DNA from: Kitagawia praeruptora
Lineage: Eukaryota; Streptophyta; Magnoliopsida; Apiales; Apiaceae
Direction of reading: 5' to 3'
DNA: 64,000 nucleotides
Assembly: GCA_037693485.1 (NCBI GenBank)
Contig: CM075349.1
Location: forward strand, 74,193,001-74,257,000
The translations under genes and the position numbers were made by a program. The notes beneath the pieces were generated by a model, which did no database searches, was not told the origin of the DNA, and worked only from the letters and a program-made list of their open reading frames with translations. How positions within the stretch are numbered: the first letter of the stretch is position 1; each line of letters starts with the position of its first letter. This document shows, one piece after another, positions 1-12,082 of the stretch.

Positions 1-222
1 AATTTTCAAATTTTTTAATTTGTTTGGATTTTTTTTACATATACAACTACAACTATTTAAACTAATGAAAACACCTCCCCACACTTAAATGGGGCAATGT
101 CCTCATTGACACACTAAACAATGAATTATATAATATATCATAAGGAAAGAAAGTAGTACTCACAATACGTGGGTTGCCTCCCACGAAGCGCTTGTTTAAC
201 GTCATTAGCTCGACGCCGATTC
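1..222 (-). other. Non-coding downstream part of the Athila-type element
   Basis: No gene seen. On the minus strand a GTGTGGGGAGGTG stretch (about 70-85) follows the integrase end, a feature common after pol in Athila elements. The remainder is AT-rich. Confidence 0.5.
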
Positions 223-3200
223 TCAACTGATGATAGGGTCTTGGAGGTGAAGAATGCTCATTCCTCGCTCCACTTTTTCTCCAAGCAGGTATGGTTTAAG
301 TCTCTGCCCGTTCACCTTGAATACATCTGACCCTTCTCTAGTAATCTCACAAACCCCATTAGGATGAACCTTCACAATCTCAAAAGGTTCGGACCATCGT
401 GATCTGAGCTTTTCGGGGAATAAACGGAGTCTTGAATTAAACAATAGAACATGTTGCCCAACCTCAAATTCCTTCTTCTGAATGTTCTTGTCATGCCACA
501 ATTTAGTCTTCTCCTTGTAGATACTAGCATTTTCATAAGATTGGAGCCTAATCTCCTCAAGCTCTCCAAGTTGAAGCAAACGCTTCTCTCCCGCAGATTT
601 TAGATTAAAATTCAAATCTCTTGTTGCCCAAAATGCCTAATGCTGAAGTTCCACCGGCAAATGACATGGCTTCCCAAAGATCAACCTATATGGATTCATT
701 CCAATAGGTGTTTTAAACGCCGTCCTATATGCCCAAAGTGCATCATCAAGCTTTGTAGACCAATCCTTTCTTGACGCTGCCACTGTCTTCTCCAAAATTG
801 ACTTCAGCCACGATTCGAAATCTCAACTTGTCCACTTGTTTGCGGATGATAAGGAGTTGCCACCTTTTGTGTCACACCATACTTTTTCAAGAGATCAGCC
901 ACCTGTTTATTGCAAAAGTGAGCACCTCTATCATTGATAATAGCCCTTGGCACTCCAAATCTAGTGAACACATGCTTCTTTAGGAACTTCTTCACCACTC
1001 TAGCATCGTTAGTAGGAGATGCAATAGCTTCAACCCATTTAGAGACATAATCAACTCCCATCAAAATATACTGGTTCCCATAAGAAGATGGAAATGGACG
1101 CATGAAATCCATCCCCCACACATCGAATATCTCCACCTCAAGAATAGATTGTAAAGGCATCTCGTTCCTCCTCGAAATATTCCCAACTCTTTGACATCTA
1201 TCACATTTCGCCACAAAGTCTCTAGCATCTTGATGCATGGTTGGCCAATAGAATCCTGACTGCAAAACTTTCGCCACCGTCTTCATGCTACTGTTATGAC
1301 CTCCACACTCTAGAGAATGACAATGCCTGAAAATATGAGGAGCTTCATCATGAGGCACACATCTACGAAACATTCCATCAGCACATTCCCTATAAAGTAG
1401 CGGTTCCTCCCAATAGTAGTGCTTCACATCATAAAAGAATTTCTTCTTTTGGTTATAAGAGAGATTATCCGGCACAACTCCTCCCACAATGTAGTTCACA
1501 AAATCTGCATACCATGGTGTAGACAAGGACAAACCTAGAAGCTGCTCTTCCGGAAATTTATCATTGATAGGTTTTTCACCTCCTACCTCTTCATCTTCTT
1601 GGTCCAACCTAGATAAATGATCAGCTACCAAGTTCTCGAACCCCTTCTTATCTGGAATCTTAAGATCAAATTCCTGGAGTAAGAGAATCCAATGAACTAG
1701 ACGAGGCTTGGCATCCTTCTTTGTCATCAAGAAACGAATCGCAGCATGATCCGAATAGACAATCACCTTAGACCCAACAAGATAGGATCTGAATTTATCA
1801 AGTGCAAATACCACTGCGAGTAGCTCTTTCTCTGTAGTGGAATAGTTGATTTGTGCATCATCAAGAGTCTTGCTTGCATAAGCTATCACGTGCATACGTT
1901 TATCCTTCTTTTGCCCAAGAACAACACCCACAACATAGTCACTAGCATCACACATAAGCTCAAACGGTAAGCTCCAATCGGGAGATGTAACTATGGGTGC
2001 AGAAATAAGTTCCTTCTTCAGCCTATTAAAAGCAACAAGACAACTTTCATCAAAGTCAAAAACACGATCCTTTTCGAGAAGATTGCAGAGAGGCCGTGCT
2101 AACTTGGAGAAATCCTTGATGAACCGTCGATAAAAACCAGCATGACCAAGAAAGCTTCGAATACCTTTCACAGATGAAGGCGGTGGCAATTTTTCAATAA
2201 CTTCAATTTTTGCTCTATCGACCTCAATGCCTTTACTAGAGATTTTATGCCCAAGCACAATGCCCTCCTTTACCATAAAGTGACATTTTCCCCAATTAAG
2301 AACAAGATTAGTTTTCGTACATCTCTGCAACACCTTCGACAACCTGGCTAAACAAGATTCAAAGGAAGAACCATATACCGTGAAGTCATCCATGAAGACC
2401 TCCATGTCTCTCCCTATAAAATCTGAGAAAATGAGGTTCATAAGCCGTTGAAACGTCGAAGGACCATTACACAACCCAAAAGGAAGCCTCCGATAAGCAA
2501 AAGTACCATAAGGACAAGTAAAGATGGTCTTCTCTTGATCTTCGGGTGCAATAGGAATCTGAAAGTAGCCCGAGAATCCATCCAGAAAGTTGTAATACTC
2601 ATTACCCGCCAACCTTTCGAGCATTTGATCAATGAATGAGAGGGGAAAGTGATCTTTGCGAGTAGCGTTATTCAACTTCCTATAATCAATGCAAACTCTC
2701 CAACCTGTTACTGTTCTCATGGGAATTAATTCATTCTTCTCATTGTGTACAACGGTCATCCCACCTTTCTTAGGCACAACATGAATAGGACTAACCCATT
2801 GACTGTGTGGAACCGAATATATGATACCAGCATCAAGCAACTTAGTGATTTCTTTATTCACCACCTCTTGCAAATTCGGATTCAATCTTCTTTGTCCCTC
2901 AATCACAGGCTTATGATCATCTTCTAAGGCAATTCTATGCATGCAAAGAGCAGGGCTAATTCCCTTGATATCTTGAATTGTCCAACCAATAGCTGATTTA
3001 TATTGCCGAAGAACATGTAATAACTTTTCTAGCTCATAATCACTAAGCAAAGCAGAAACTACCACAGGATATGTATCATTAGAACCCAGAAAAGCATACC
3101 TCAAATTAGCAGGTAGAGGTTTAAGTTCAACCTGTGGTGCCTCTGAAAGTGTAAAAGCCATCTCAACTTCTGTGTCTCGTACAACAAGTGCTTCTTCTTC

Positions 3201-3869
3201 TACTACATCATCTAACACCCGTTCTGCTCCCACGAAGTGTTCATTTTTGAGCTGCACAATTTCATCAACTATATCAACAGTAAAACAAGTTGCTCCAAAA
3301 GGAGGCATCTTCATTGCTTTGTTCAGATCAAATTCCACTTTGTCCTCGCCAACATTCAATGTCAATTTTCCAGTTTTAACATCGATTGTAGTGCCAGTAG
3401 TAGCCAAGAATGGCCTTCCCAAGATAATAGGCATTTCAACATCTTCATCCATTTCTAAAACCACAATATCACAAGGTATGACAAATTTACCAACTTTGAC
3501 AACCACGTCTTCAGTGACCCCTAACGGATACTTAACAGAACGATCTACCAACTGAAGTGAAATCCCTGTCTTTTTAAGCTCTCCAAGACCAAGTCGTTTG
3601 CAGATTGAATACATCAAACTCACACTAGCCCCTAAATCACACAAGGATTTCATGTTCTCCATCTTCCCAATAGTGCAAGGCAAAGAAAAGCTTCCTGGAT
3701 CTTTCAATTTCTGAGGAATGGCCTTTTGGATGACTGCACTGCATTCCGCATTACGAGTAATGGTTTCTGCATCCTCAAGTTTCCTCTTCTTTGTCAACAT
3801 CTCCTTAAGAAATTTAGCATAAAGTGGCATTTGATTCAAAGCTTCAGCCAAAGGAATATTGACATGCAA
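223..3869 (-). pseudogene. pol (protease-RT-RNase H-integrase) of the Athila-type element, broken
   Basis: Continues in frame from gag. In order: a retropepsin-like protease with DLGAS; reverse transcriptase with LPFGLCNGPSTFQR and the FMDD catalytic box; RNase H (MCDASDY, YSTTEKELLAVVFAL, YSDHAA); and integrase with an HHCC zinc region (CDRCQR) and the DDE core (MDF, ND..AHF, HPQTSGQVE). The long ORF stops at 804 through a frameshift just after the catalytic Glu. The C-terminal integrase continues in another frame, is cut by a TAG at 637-639 and ends at 223. The RT and RNase H boxes look otherwise complete, so decay is moderate. Confidence 0.88.
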
Positions 3870-5328
3870 CTACCGGAACATAGTCAAGAACTTCTCGTAC
3901 TGCTTCTCTAACTGCCTGTTGTGAAGTCTCTGTGGAAATGGAATAGGAGGAACATAAGGTAGTGGAGGAACATACGGCTTTTCTGGTTCTTCTTCCTTCT
4001 TCTCTTCATCTACTTTTTCTAACTTTTCTGCATCAATCAAAACTAGCTCATCTTCTTTTTCAGCATCCCTCTTTTTAGGCTTAAGAACCTCAATGTCGGG
4101 CAACTCTTTTCCACTCCTCAAAGTAATTGCTTTGCATTGTTCCTTACCAGTCTGGTCGGGTTGACTTGGAAGTGATCCTTGCTCACGAACACCCATTTTT
4201 GAGGCAATCTGTCCAATCTGTGTTTCTAGCATCTTTTGAGATGATGCCATCTGATCTATTCTTGATTCCATATTATCCAATGCCCCAGAAGTTCCTTGCA
4301 TAATCTTATTTAGTGCAACCTCCCAATCAGCTGGTTCTTTCTTTGGCGGAGGTTGATACTGCTGATGTGCTTGATACGGTGGTCGTGACTGAAAACCAGG
4401 AGGTTGATTCTGCCTTGGAAATGAATAAGAAGGATTAGCCGCATGATTATTACTGTAAGAAAGATTGTTGTTTGGCCTTTGATTTGGATTGTAGTAGGAG
4501 TTATTCTGAACAGGCCACGGCTGTCTTCCTTGAATAAAAGATGCTTCTTCTGGAAATTGTTGTACATAGGAGTTCTGACTAGCACCATAATCATTATACC
4601 CTTCCATAGGTGAAGAAATAGCATTCACATTTGCCCTTTGTCCTCGCATCTCCTGAGTTAGAGTATCCAATTTGAGCGCCAGCATGTTGATCATCTCAGA
4701 ATCTTGTGCTGCTTTTGCTGAGCTTGTCCCACTAGGTGCCCATGAATAATTATTAGATGCCAATTCCTCAAGGAGTGCTTTAGCCTGTGTAGTTGGTGCC
4801 TTCTTAAAATTTCCACCAGCAGCCACATCCAAACTCAAACGAATATCTGCATTCATGGCCCCATAAAAAGTACTAATGATCTGCCAATCTTCTAAGCCGT
4901 GATGTGGACACTTCCTCAATAATGCTTTAAATCTCTCCCATGCCTGATATAAACCTTCACCCGGTTGTGCTTTGAAACTCATAATCATAGTCCTCAATTG
5001 TTACGTCTTATCAGAAGGATAATATTTGGACAAGAATGCAGTAGAAAGACTCTCCCATGTAGCAACCGCGGTGTCTGGAAGTTGTTGAAACCATTCCAAA
5101 GCTCTTTCCTTAATAGAGTAGGGAAACATATGGAGACGAATCTTGTCACTCGTAACACCATTGATTCTGAATGAGCCACACATCTGCACGAAACATCTCT
5201 TGATTTTCCGCATCTCCCATCTTAGCTTTCTCTTTTCTGATCTTTCTCAAAGTATGCTCGATTTCAGGGTCAAATTCCAATTTTCTAGCGCAAGATGAAC
5301 GTCGCATACACCTGAAAATCACCAACAA
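3870..5328 (-). pseudogene. gag of the Athila-type element, broken
   Basis: Encodes the capsid region of the retrotransposon. Visible parts are a hydrophobic/aromatic capsid stretch (ALEWFQQLPD), the YQAWERFKALLRKCPHHGL block, the LDVAAGG block and a Pro/Gln/Asn-rich C-terminal half ending in a charged tract. Damage: the N-terminal reading frame shifts near 5150-5210, an in-frame TAA sits at 5001-5003, and a TAG at 3870-3872 separates gag from the polymerase, which continues in the same frame. In Athila elements gag and pol are normally one frame, so this TAG is probably a C-to-T change from CAG. The segment before the capsid is shorter than I would expect, suggesting an internal deletion. 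Confidence 0.8.
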
Positions 5329-5396
5329 AACAACTTATGGAACAAATTAAAATCTAAACAATAAGAAACAATTAACCTAAACTCAAATATACTGCC

Positions 5397-5415
5397 TTCT
5401 CCGGCAGCGTCGCCA
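5397..5415 (-). other. Primer binding site of the Athila-type element
   Basis: Minus-strand TGGCGACGCTGCCGGAGA starts three bases inside the LTR. It resembles the TGGCGCCGTTGCCGGGGA type (tRNA-Asp) used by Athila elements, with a few substitutions. Confidence 0.7.
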
Positions 5416-5418
5416 ATT

Positions 5419-6861
5419 TGTTAATAGTAATTTTGTATTGTTCGTTCGCAGGGAAGGACTGAATGTAATATCAAGTTCAAGTATCTTATCTCTCAAAATT
5501 TAGAAGTGTAGAAGAATGTTTGGTTTTTTTATAAAATAAATTAAACTAATAATCAATCAAGAATAAAATATATGAGGAAAACAATCCAAGAACCGGGGTT
5601 CTTCACTTGGTTTCAATGCACATTCAATATCTATGTGACATCTACGTTCTTACTCTGCTGAAAACAATTCTTCCAAGGTTATAATGTTCCCTTCCAAGAT
5701 ACAATATAATGTCTACAACTACACCTTAATTGTCACTTCCATGATACAATCAAAGTACAATCATAAACTATTACGCACCAAGAATTATAAGTCTCACAAC
5801 TCTCCTATTAATCTTCCAATCAAATATTCGAGTTATGTCTGTTAAATCTTGTACTAAAATTGCAACTCCTTTTCCAAGTTATTACAATCCCTAAAATCCA
5901 ATCAAAGGTTCATGACGCCCCTAATTGTGTTAAGCCCTCAATAACAGATCAGCAAAGCAAGAAAATCACAGATAATTAAACACACATGAATACCAAGGAA
6001 TACTACCCAATCCTCAGATTAGAGATTTAGTTACACATAATTAAATTCACAAAACAAGAATCAATAGAAGAACTCATAATTATAAGAATATAGAAAAACC
6101 TTTAATCTTCAATCTTAAAAGAAAATAATAGTTCTCCAAAAACCCTCAAAGCTGCATACAAAATTGTATCTCAAGAATAGTGTTTTTTTCTCGATCCCTA
6201 AATTAATAACCTAGATGTGTTTATATATTGTTACAAGTCTTAAACAATTGCCTTAATTAAATAAGGCCCAATTACTAATAATTAGAATTATATTACAAAT
6301 AGGAGAAAGGTATAAAATCTGTTATTTGGATAAAAATTCCGCACAGGACAGTACACTCCACGCGCTGCTGCACTGAAAACAGCGCTGTTGCGCTAGCTGG
6401 TTCCTGGATTTCCCACTTCTCACGCTGTTGCGCCATTGTGAGTCGTGCTATTGCGCCATATCTGGCGTTGTTGCGCTATCTCTGTATGCGTGTCACGCTC
6501 TTGCGCCTCCTATGGCGCTGTTGCGCCTTGGAGCCCCTGGAATTACTTGCTGAAAACTCTAAAATGCCAACTCAAGTAGCGCTGTTGTGCTGTGAATCGC
6601 GCTATAGCACCTCTGAGTCCCTGGAATTTGCTGCCCTTGCTCTTTTCACCATTTCTTTTTGTACTTTCACAAAATATTTCTTTTGTGCTAAAAACCTCCG
6701 CAAATCATTTAATAATGCTGGATTTCTTTCAACTTGGTAATTATTTATTTCCTGCAACAAACTCCTCAAAAACTAATTGAATACTCACGATTATTCGCAA
6801 AAGCACCGTAAATGCGAGAATAAAATCATATAAAGTATATATAAAATACACTCTATCAACA
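5419..6861 (-). repeat. 5' LTR of the Athila-type element
   Basis: On the minus strand the LTR starts TGTTGATAG and ends CTATTAACA, giving inverted termini. It is about 1.44 kb. The inner end abuts a tRNA-Asp-like primer binding site. Around 6355-6610 it carries a cluster of GCGC-rich words (variants of GCGCTGTTGCGC) unlike the surrounding AT-rich sequence. The partner LTR is outside the window, so the ends rest on the termini and PBS only. Confidence 0.75.
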
Positions 6862-7333
6862 GAGAAAGATCAAATACTGATGCATTTCGAATCTTGATGC
6901 ATTTCGAATACTGATGAAAAGTCAATCCTGACTTTAGTCAAACATCGAATACTGATGTGACGTTTCGCTTATCAGTAATGTAATTCAGTATTCTATTTTC
7001 TGTTTTGTTTTCCTGATATACTTGTGACTTTTGAACTTGTTAATAAGATGATTACTTTAACTAGTTTTCATGTTTATTTCATTGATTTAATTATTTGAAG
7101 AACAAGTTCAATGCAGAAAACAATGAATAGGATTAGAGAAACAAAAATTTCATTGATAATAAGAAAGAGAGTACATTCATAGATTACATCTTTTTGTTCT
7201 CTATCCACTAATCTATTCAACAGGAAAAGGAAGTCCAAACCACTCCATTATTAGCAGCCATCCCAGATCCCATTTTGCCACTTTGTTTGGGTGGAGGTTG
7301 ATAGGGATAAGGTTATTTTTGCTGACATATTCA

Positions 7334-7591
7334 TTAACAATGGTTGATGGATTTGGATGAGGATGTCTTAGACGAAAGCCATGCTAATGTTGCTTGGAGG
7401 GCAGCATCGATGTCAATCACCTTTGCAGGTCTTTCTTTCTCGATTTCTTCGAGACCAGCATCCATCTGCAACCATAGAGTCTCAAGTTGCCTCTCCCAGT
7501 TGAAAGCATCAAACTCTTCACGAGTGTAACTAAAAATATCTCTCTTCTCTACGAGATGAAGATTCTTTTCTTTGATGGTAAGACTCGACAT
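7334..7591 (-). CDS. Small antisense ORF in the copia-like element, unknown function
   Basis: An 85-residue ORF opposite to the element's main ORF, rich in Glu, Leu and Trp, predicted mostly helical (FNWERQLETLWLQMDAGLEE), with a Ser-rich end. A TATA-like word (CTATATAAC on the minus strand, about 7675-7690) lies roughly 90 bases upstream of the ATG, so it could have its own promoter. Extra antisense ORFs are known in some plant LTR elements. I do not recognise the protein. It may be chance coding. Confidence 0.4.
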   Translation of the reverse strand: MSSLTIKEKNLHLVEKRDIFSYTREEFDAFNWERQLETLWLQMDAGLEEIEKERPAKVIDIDAALQATLAWLSSKTSSSKSINHC

Positions 7592-8113
7592 CTCTTTTAC
7601 AAAGATATTTATGAGAAGAGTTTTTAGTTAACAGGTGAGAAGAAGGGTTAAAAAGGTAGTGGACAAGTCTCTAGGCGTTATATAGAGAAAGGAGTGGAAC
7701 AAGAATATGAACCGATTCATATTCTAATGTTGGTAACATGTATTTTTAGATTGTAGTGTTCTAATTTCTTTAATTAAAACAAATTACCTTGTTTTAGTTT
7801 TGATCACTATCTTATTTCTCGAAAACTGCGGGCGCGTGTGTAACACTCACGTAACTATATACTTACAGTTTGAAAATCGTGTCGCGTGCAGTTATCACCA
7901 CTCTTACACGTAATTTGGTCCATTACTTATGTGTGCACGAGTTGATTACTGACACCTGTCTCTGAGAAATCATTCGTTTTGTCTAAAATCAATTTAGTGT
8001 CTCAAATTGATTCATTATTCTCGAGCAATCAGTATTTTAACTATCTTCTTCAGTTTATGCAAGCACAAACCCTAAATTTCAAAATCATAAATTCCTACTC
8101 ATTTTAATTAAGA

Positions 8114-11100
8114 ATGTCTTCTTCTGCATTCATAAACAATAAAGTTGTAATTCATGGTGTTACTTTTGCTCCTAACAACTTTACTGTAGTGCTTGATCAT
8201 CAGGAACTAGAGAATGATTTTCAAATCATTCAGGATCTTTTGGCCTTAAGTCCAATAAATTATGCTCTAACTCAGCCTGCCAAAGTTTCTTTTAAGTACG
8301 TTATGCAGGTGTGGCGTACTGCTGTCTTTCGTGAATGTATTCAATCAGGAAGGCCAAATATGAGTTTTGAATACAATGGTGTTACGCATCATGTTAATCC
8401 AGATGTTGTTTGTAAAGCTCTCCAACTACCATCTCTAAATGGTGAGACTCCAGCAAAGCTTACTGATGCTTTTCTTCTGGAGTTTGCTTTAAAGTTGGGC
8501 TACAATGGACAACCAAAGAAATTTGGAGATTTATTCAGAACCAAGCTAAAGAAGGAATGGAATTTCTTCTTTGATACCATAATTAGGTGTTTTCTGAATA
8601 AGGTGTCTAACTTTGATGCCTTACCTACTGCTTCAGTTCACATTGGGTACTCTCTAATCTATGAAACTCGTTTTGATTATGGGTCTTTCATATTGCGAGC
8701 ATTAACTGCTAGAAAGAAAGATAAATGTGGTTTTGTTTGCTATATTAGATTTATTCAATTAATATTTTCATATCTATGTCCCAATGTTGAATTTACTGAT
8801 GATACAGATTTGTCTATCTTTAAGATTTCTGCTAACAATATTAGCTCTCTGCTTAAAAGTGATAAGGCAAATGGTTTTGAAGGTACTAATGCATTTATTC
8901 CTAATGAGGTCAGGCTTCTTTTAGCTAAGAGAATGCCTACTCATTATGGATCTATTACTGATGGTCTTAGACCTATTTCTGGTGCTATGAGACAGGAAAC
9001 TACCCATCCTGTTTCTGACCAAAGCACTCAACCCAAACACACTACCAAACAGTCATCCACCTCTGGTGTCTCACAAAAGGTATCAGTTGTAAAATCAAAG
9101 AAATTAGCTAGATCTGATGTGTCTGGAAGACAGTCATGGTCAAAGAATTTCTCCACTCCAACCCACTCTCAAAAGAAGTCACAAGGGGGTGAACAAGGGG
9201 TCCTGGTTAAAGAGAAAGTTGTGCTTGAAGTTGATCAATCTTTGATTGATACAGGGGTGTATAAGGAAACATGAGAAAAGAGGAAATTCAGTCAGAAAAT
9301 TGATTCTGAGTCTGATTATGATTCTAATGATGATAAATTGCCTTTATCAGTTTCTTTGAAGAAAAAGGAAGTCATTGCAGTAGCTCCTAAAGAACTAGCT
9401 ATTTCTGAAAAGCCAAAGAAAAGAAGGAGGTTACTTAAGAAGAGTCAATACTTCATTCCTCTGGAGATACAGAATCTTGGTGATGATATAGAAGACAATC
9501 AGAATCTGGTTTCATCATCGGTTCCTGATTCAACTACTAATCTTAATATCTCTACTCCTGGTACTTCACCTGTGAAGACTGTTGAAATCTCTGATTCCCC
9601 AGTCTCTACGACACCACAGAAGAGGACATTTGATATGTCACTGGAACAGGTTGTTGGCATTGCTGTCAAACTTGGACAAAAACCACCACCTCTTTATAAG
9701 CAACAATAATCTACAGCAAAAGTTTTTGAACGACAAAAGAAACAGAGGACATCACCTCTGAAAGGATCTAGCCCACAAGAATCTGAACTTCAAAGTAGTT
9801 CAGTAGCTACTGCAGATCTAGTCACACAAGAACCATCCATTCAAAGTTTGGATGCAGACATTGCTGAAGGAATAGTCCCACAAGAACCACTTTCTCAAAG
9901 GGAAAGTGAAGACAAGAATATTCCTGCCCCACAAGAACCATCTTCTCCAAGTGAAGATGCAGGCAAAATCACATCAACAAAGGAGTTTCCTGACACTGCT
10001 CAAGGAGCTTCTGAAATTGCATTTGACTTAGTTCAAAGTCTGGCAGATAAAGCTGTTCATGCTAAGCATATTGCTGAATATGATGATATACTGAAGGACA
10101 CTGCATATGAGGGAAGCACACAAGAACCTTTGACTCAAAGTGTTGAAGAAGCTTCACAACCTCAGATTACACAAGAACTATTAGTAGAAAATACTGATGC
10201 AAGTCATGCTTTAGTTGCAGTTGTCAATCCTGATGCAAGTACTACTGATCCAAATATTCCATTGCTTATCGAGCCACTTTCTGCAAGGCCAATGGAATCT
10301 TTAATCACTTCCTCAGGTAACACTTCTATCTCTACTTTTCTTACTACTGATAGTATGATTACAGATAGACCTGATACAAGGGATACCTCTATTTGTATGA
10401 CTTCAGACCACTCTTCTCAGCCACCTCTTATTTCTTTGAATTTGTTGAGCCAGAACCTTTCTTGTGAGACTGAGAGTAAACAATTAGAGAAAAAGAAGAG
10501 TGAAGAGAGGCAGTCTCCTGAACTGGCAAAAGGTGAGATAGAACAGAGTGAGGAGTTAAAATTTTCTGAAGAGGTAGTAGTTACTATTGAAAGTAACTTA
10601 GGTATTGCTGTGAGAAGTGATGAGATCACTTTAAAAGAAAAGAGAGATCTAGGAAATATTTCAGTTCCCACTGCAGGTCTTCAGGAACCAACAGGTCCAT
10701 CTACTGTTGATTTGAGATTGAAAGGAGTTATGAATCCTGAAGATAATGTGGATGATAAACTTCCTGAGTCTGATGATAGCTCAGATGATGATGATGATCA
10801 TGCTGATGATGATCCTGAGGCAATTCAAATGCAGGCAGCCATAAAAGCAAGTCTAGCATCTGCTTATGGATATTCGAGTAGGTACATGCAGTCTATTACT
10901 CAAGAAGAGTTCAGAGGAGAGTACAGTTCTACACTTCCTGCTGATACTCAAGCTGCAAGGGGATATGAATGGGATACTGAATGGAATCAACCGGATGCTG
11001 AGATGAATTTTCATAATGCTCTTTTTCATTCCAGTCATATTTCCATGAGGATGTCTACTCCTTAGTTTAAGGCTCTTATCAAGACTAATGCTCTGCTAGC

Positions 11101-12005
11101 AAAAGGATTGAAGACTGAGATTGAATATCAAGGCTGATAATGCTAAAGTTCAAGCTGATATTCATTCAACTGTTTCTATATCTGCTACTGTTTCTCAATT
11201 ACGTATTCTTTCCAGTGATGTTACAGCACTTGGAAAGAGGATAAAGTCAAGAATGGATGTCTTGGAATCTAAAGTTGACACTATTGATGAAACTCTCAAG
11301 CTTATCTTATCTTTCTTTATTGAAGAAGATGCTGATGTCAAAAAGGGGGAGAAGGTAGTAGTCAAAACAAAATGTACACCTAATCCAGTTGTGAGAAAGG
11401 ATGATACTTCTGGAAATGATGGTGGTACTAGTACTCAACAACAAAATGGAAAAGGAACCTCTGATGCTGGTTTGGTAAAGGGGAGGAGTTCAACTCAGAC
11501 TCAAACTAATCAGTCAACTCATGTTTCTGAATCTGGAAAAAGAACCGTGACAACAGTTGTTAAATCTCAAATCCTGACAGAAGAACAATTTTCATCATCT
11601 GTTCAAGGTCAAAGGCAAACTCTTCCTACAATTCTTGAAGGTGATGAAGATATGTTGATTACTGATGTACAAGATGTTCCTCATCTCTTTGAAGAAATTA
11701 TCACTGAATCTGGTGGAAGTGAACTTGTTTATCGAAACAGTGATAAGTTTCATCAGTATCATGCTAAGAAGGCACTTGAATTAACTTCTGAAGAAAATTC
11801 TGATATGACTACTGATGAAATTGTAAAGGAACAAAATAGGATTTTTGAGGAGATTGCTAGACAGAAGGAAGCTCTTACTGCAAGAAGAGGAAGAGGTAGA
11901 GGAGGAAGAAATAAAGGCAGAGGAAGGAAACCTGTACAAGTAAGTACAAGGCATACAAGGTCTAGTGGAATCAGAATAGAGGAGATTACTGAAGATTATT
12001 TATAG
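8114..12005 (+). pseudogene. Long extra ORF of the copia-like element (env-like position), degenerate
   Basis: A roughly 1,300-codon frame broken by TGA at 9272-9274, TAA at 9707-9709, TAG at 11063-11065 and a frameshift near 11120. The two stops at 9272 and 9707 lie in one continuous frame, so it was once a single protein. Visible parts: an N-terminal folded region of about 270 residues; a long Ser/Thr/Gln/Glu-rich middle with repeated PQEP/TQEP words; an acidic run (DDDDD) followed by a UIM-like motif near 10810-10860; a coiled-coil-like stretch (QLRILSSDVTALGKRI); and a C-terminal Arg/Gly tract (RRGRGRGGRNKGRGRK). It lies just upstream of the polypurine tract, the place of the env-like ORF of SIRE-type elements. 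No clear transmembrane segment or signal peptide is visible, so 'env-like' refers to position only. Confidence 0.55.
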
Positions 12006-12069
12006 ATTTTTGTTTTGAGTTTTTGACATCATTGAATCAAATAATTTGTGCTTTATTTCATTAAGTACA

Positions 12070-12082
12070 AATTGGGGGAGAT
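12070..12082 (+). other. Polypurine tract of the copia-like element
   Basis: ATTGGGGGAGAT directly precedes the TGTTAG start of the 3' LTR, the usual place of the plus-strand primer. Confidence 0.7.

Larger units (their letters stand above)
1..6861 (-). mobile_element. Athila-type Ty3 LTR retrotransposon, truncated by the window start
   Basis: A minus-strand LTR element. Read 5' to 3' it has a 5' LTR (6861-5419), a primer binding site, gag, then protease, reverse transcriptase, RNase H and integrase, and non-coding sequence to base 1. The 3' LTR lies outside the window. The gag and polymerase resemble the Athila lineage (single gag-pol layout, CPHHGL and AAGG motifs in gag, DLGAS protease). 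Several in-frame stops and at least two frameshifts make it defective. It interrupts a copia-like element whose sequence resumes at 6862. The other target-site copy is not visible, so the insertion cannot be confirmed from a duplication. Confidence 0.9.
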
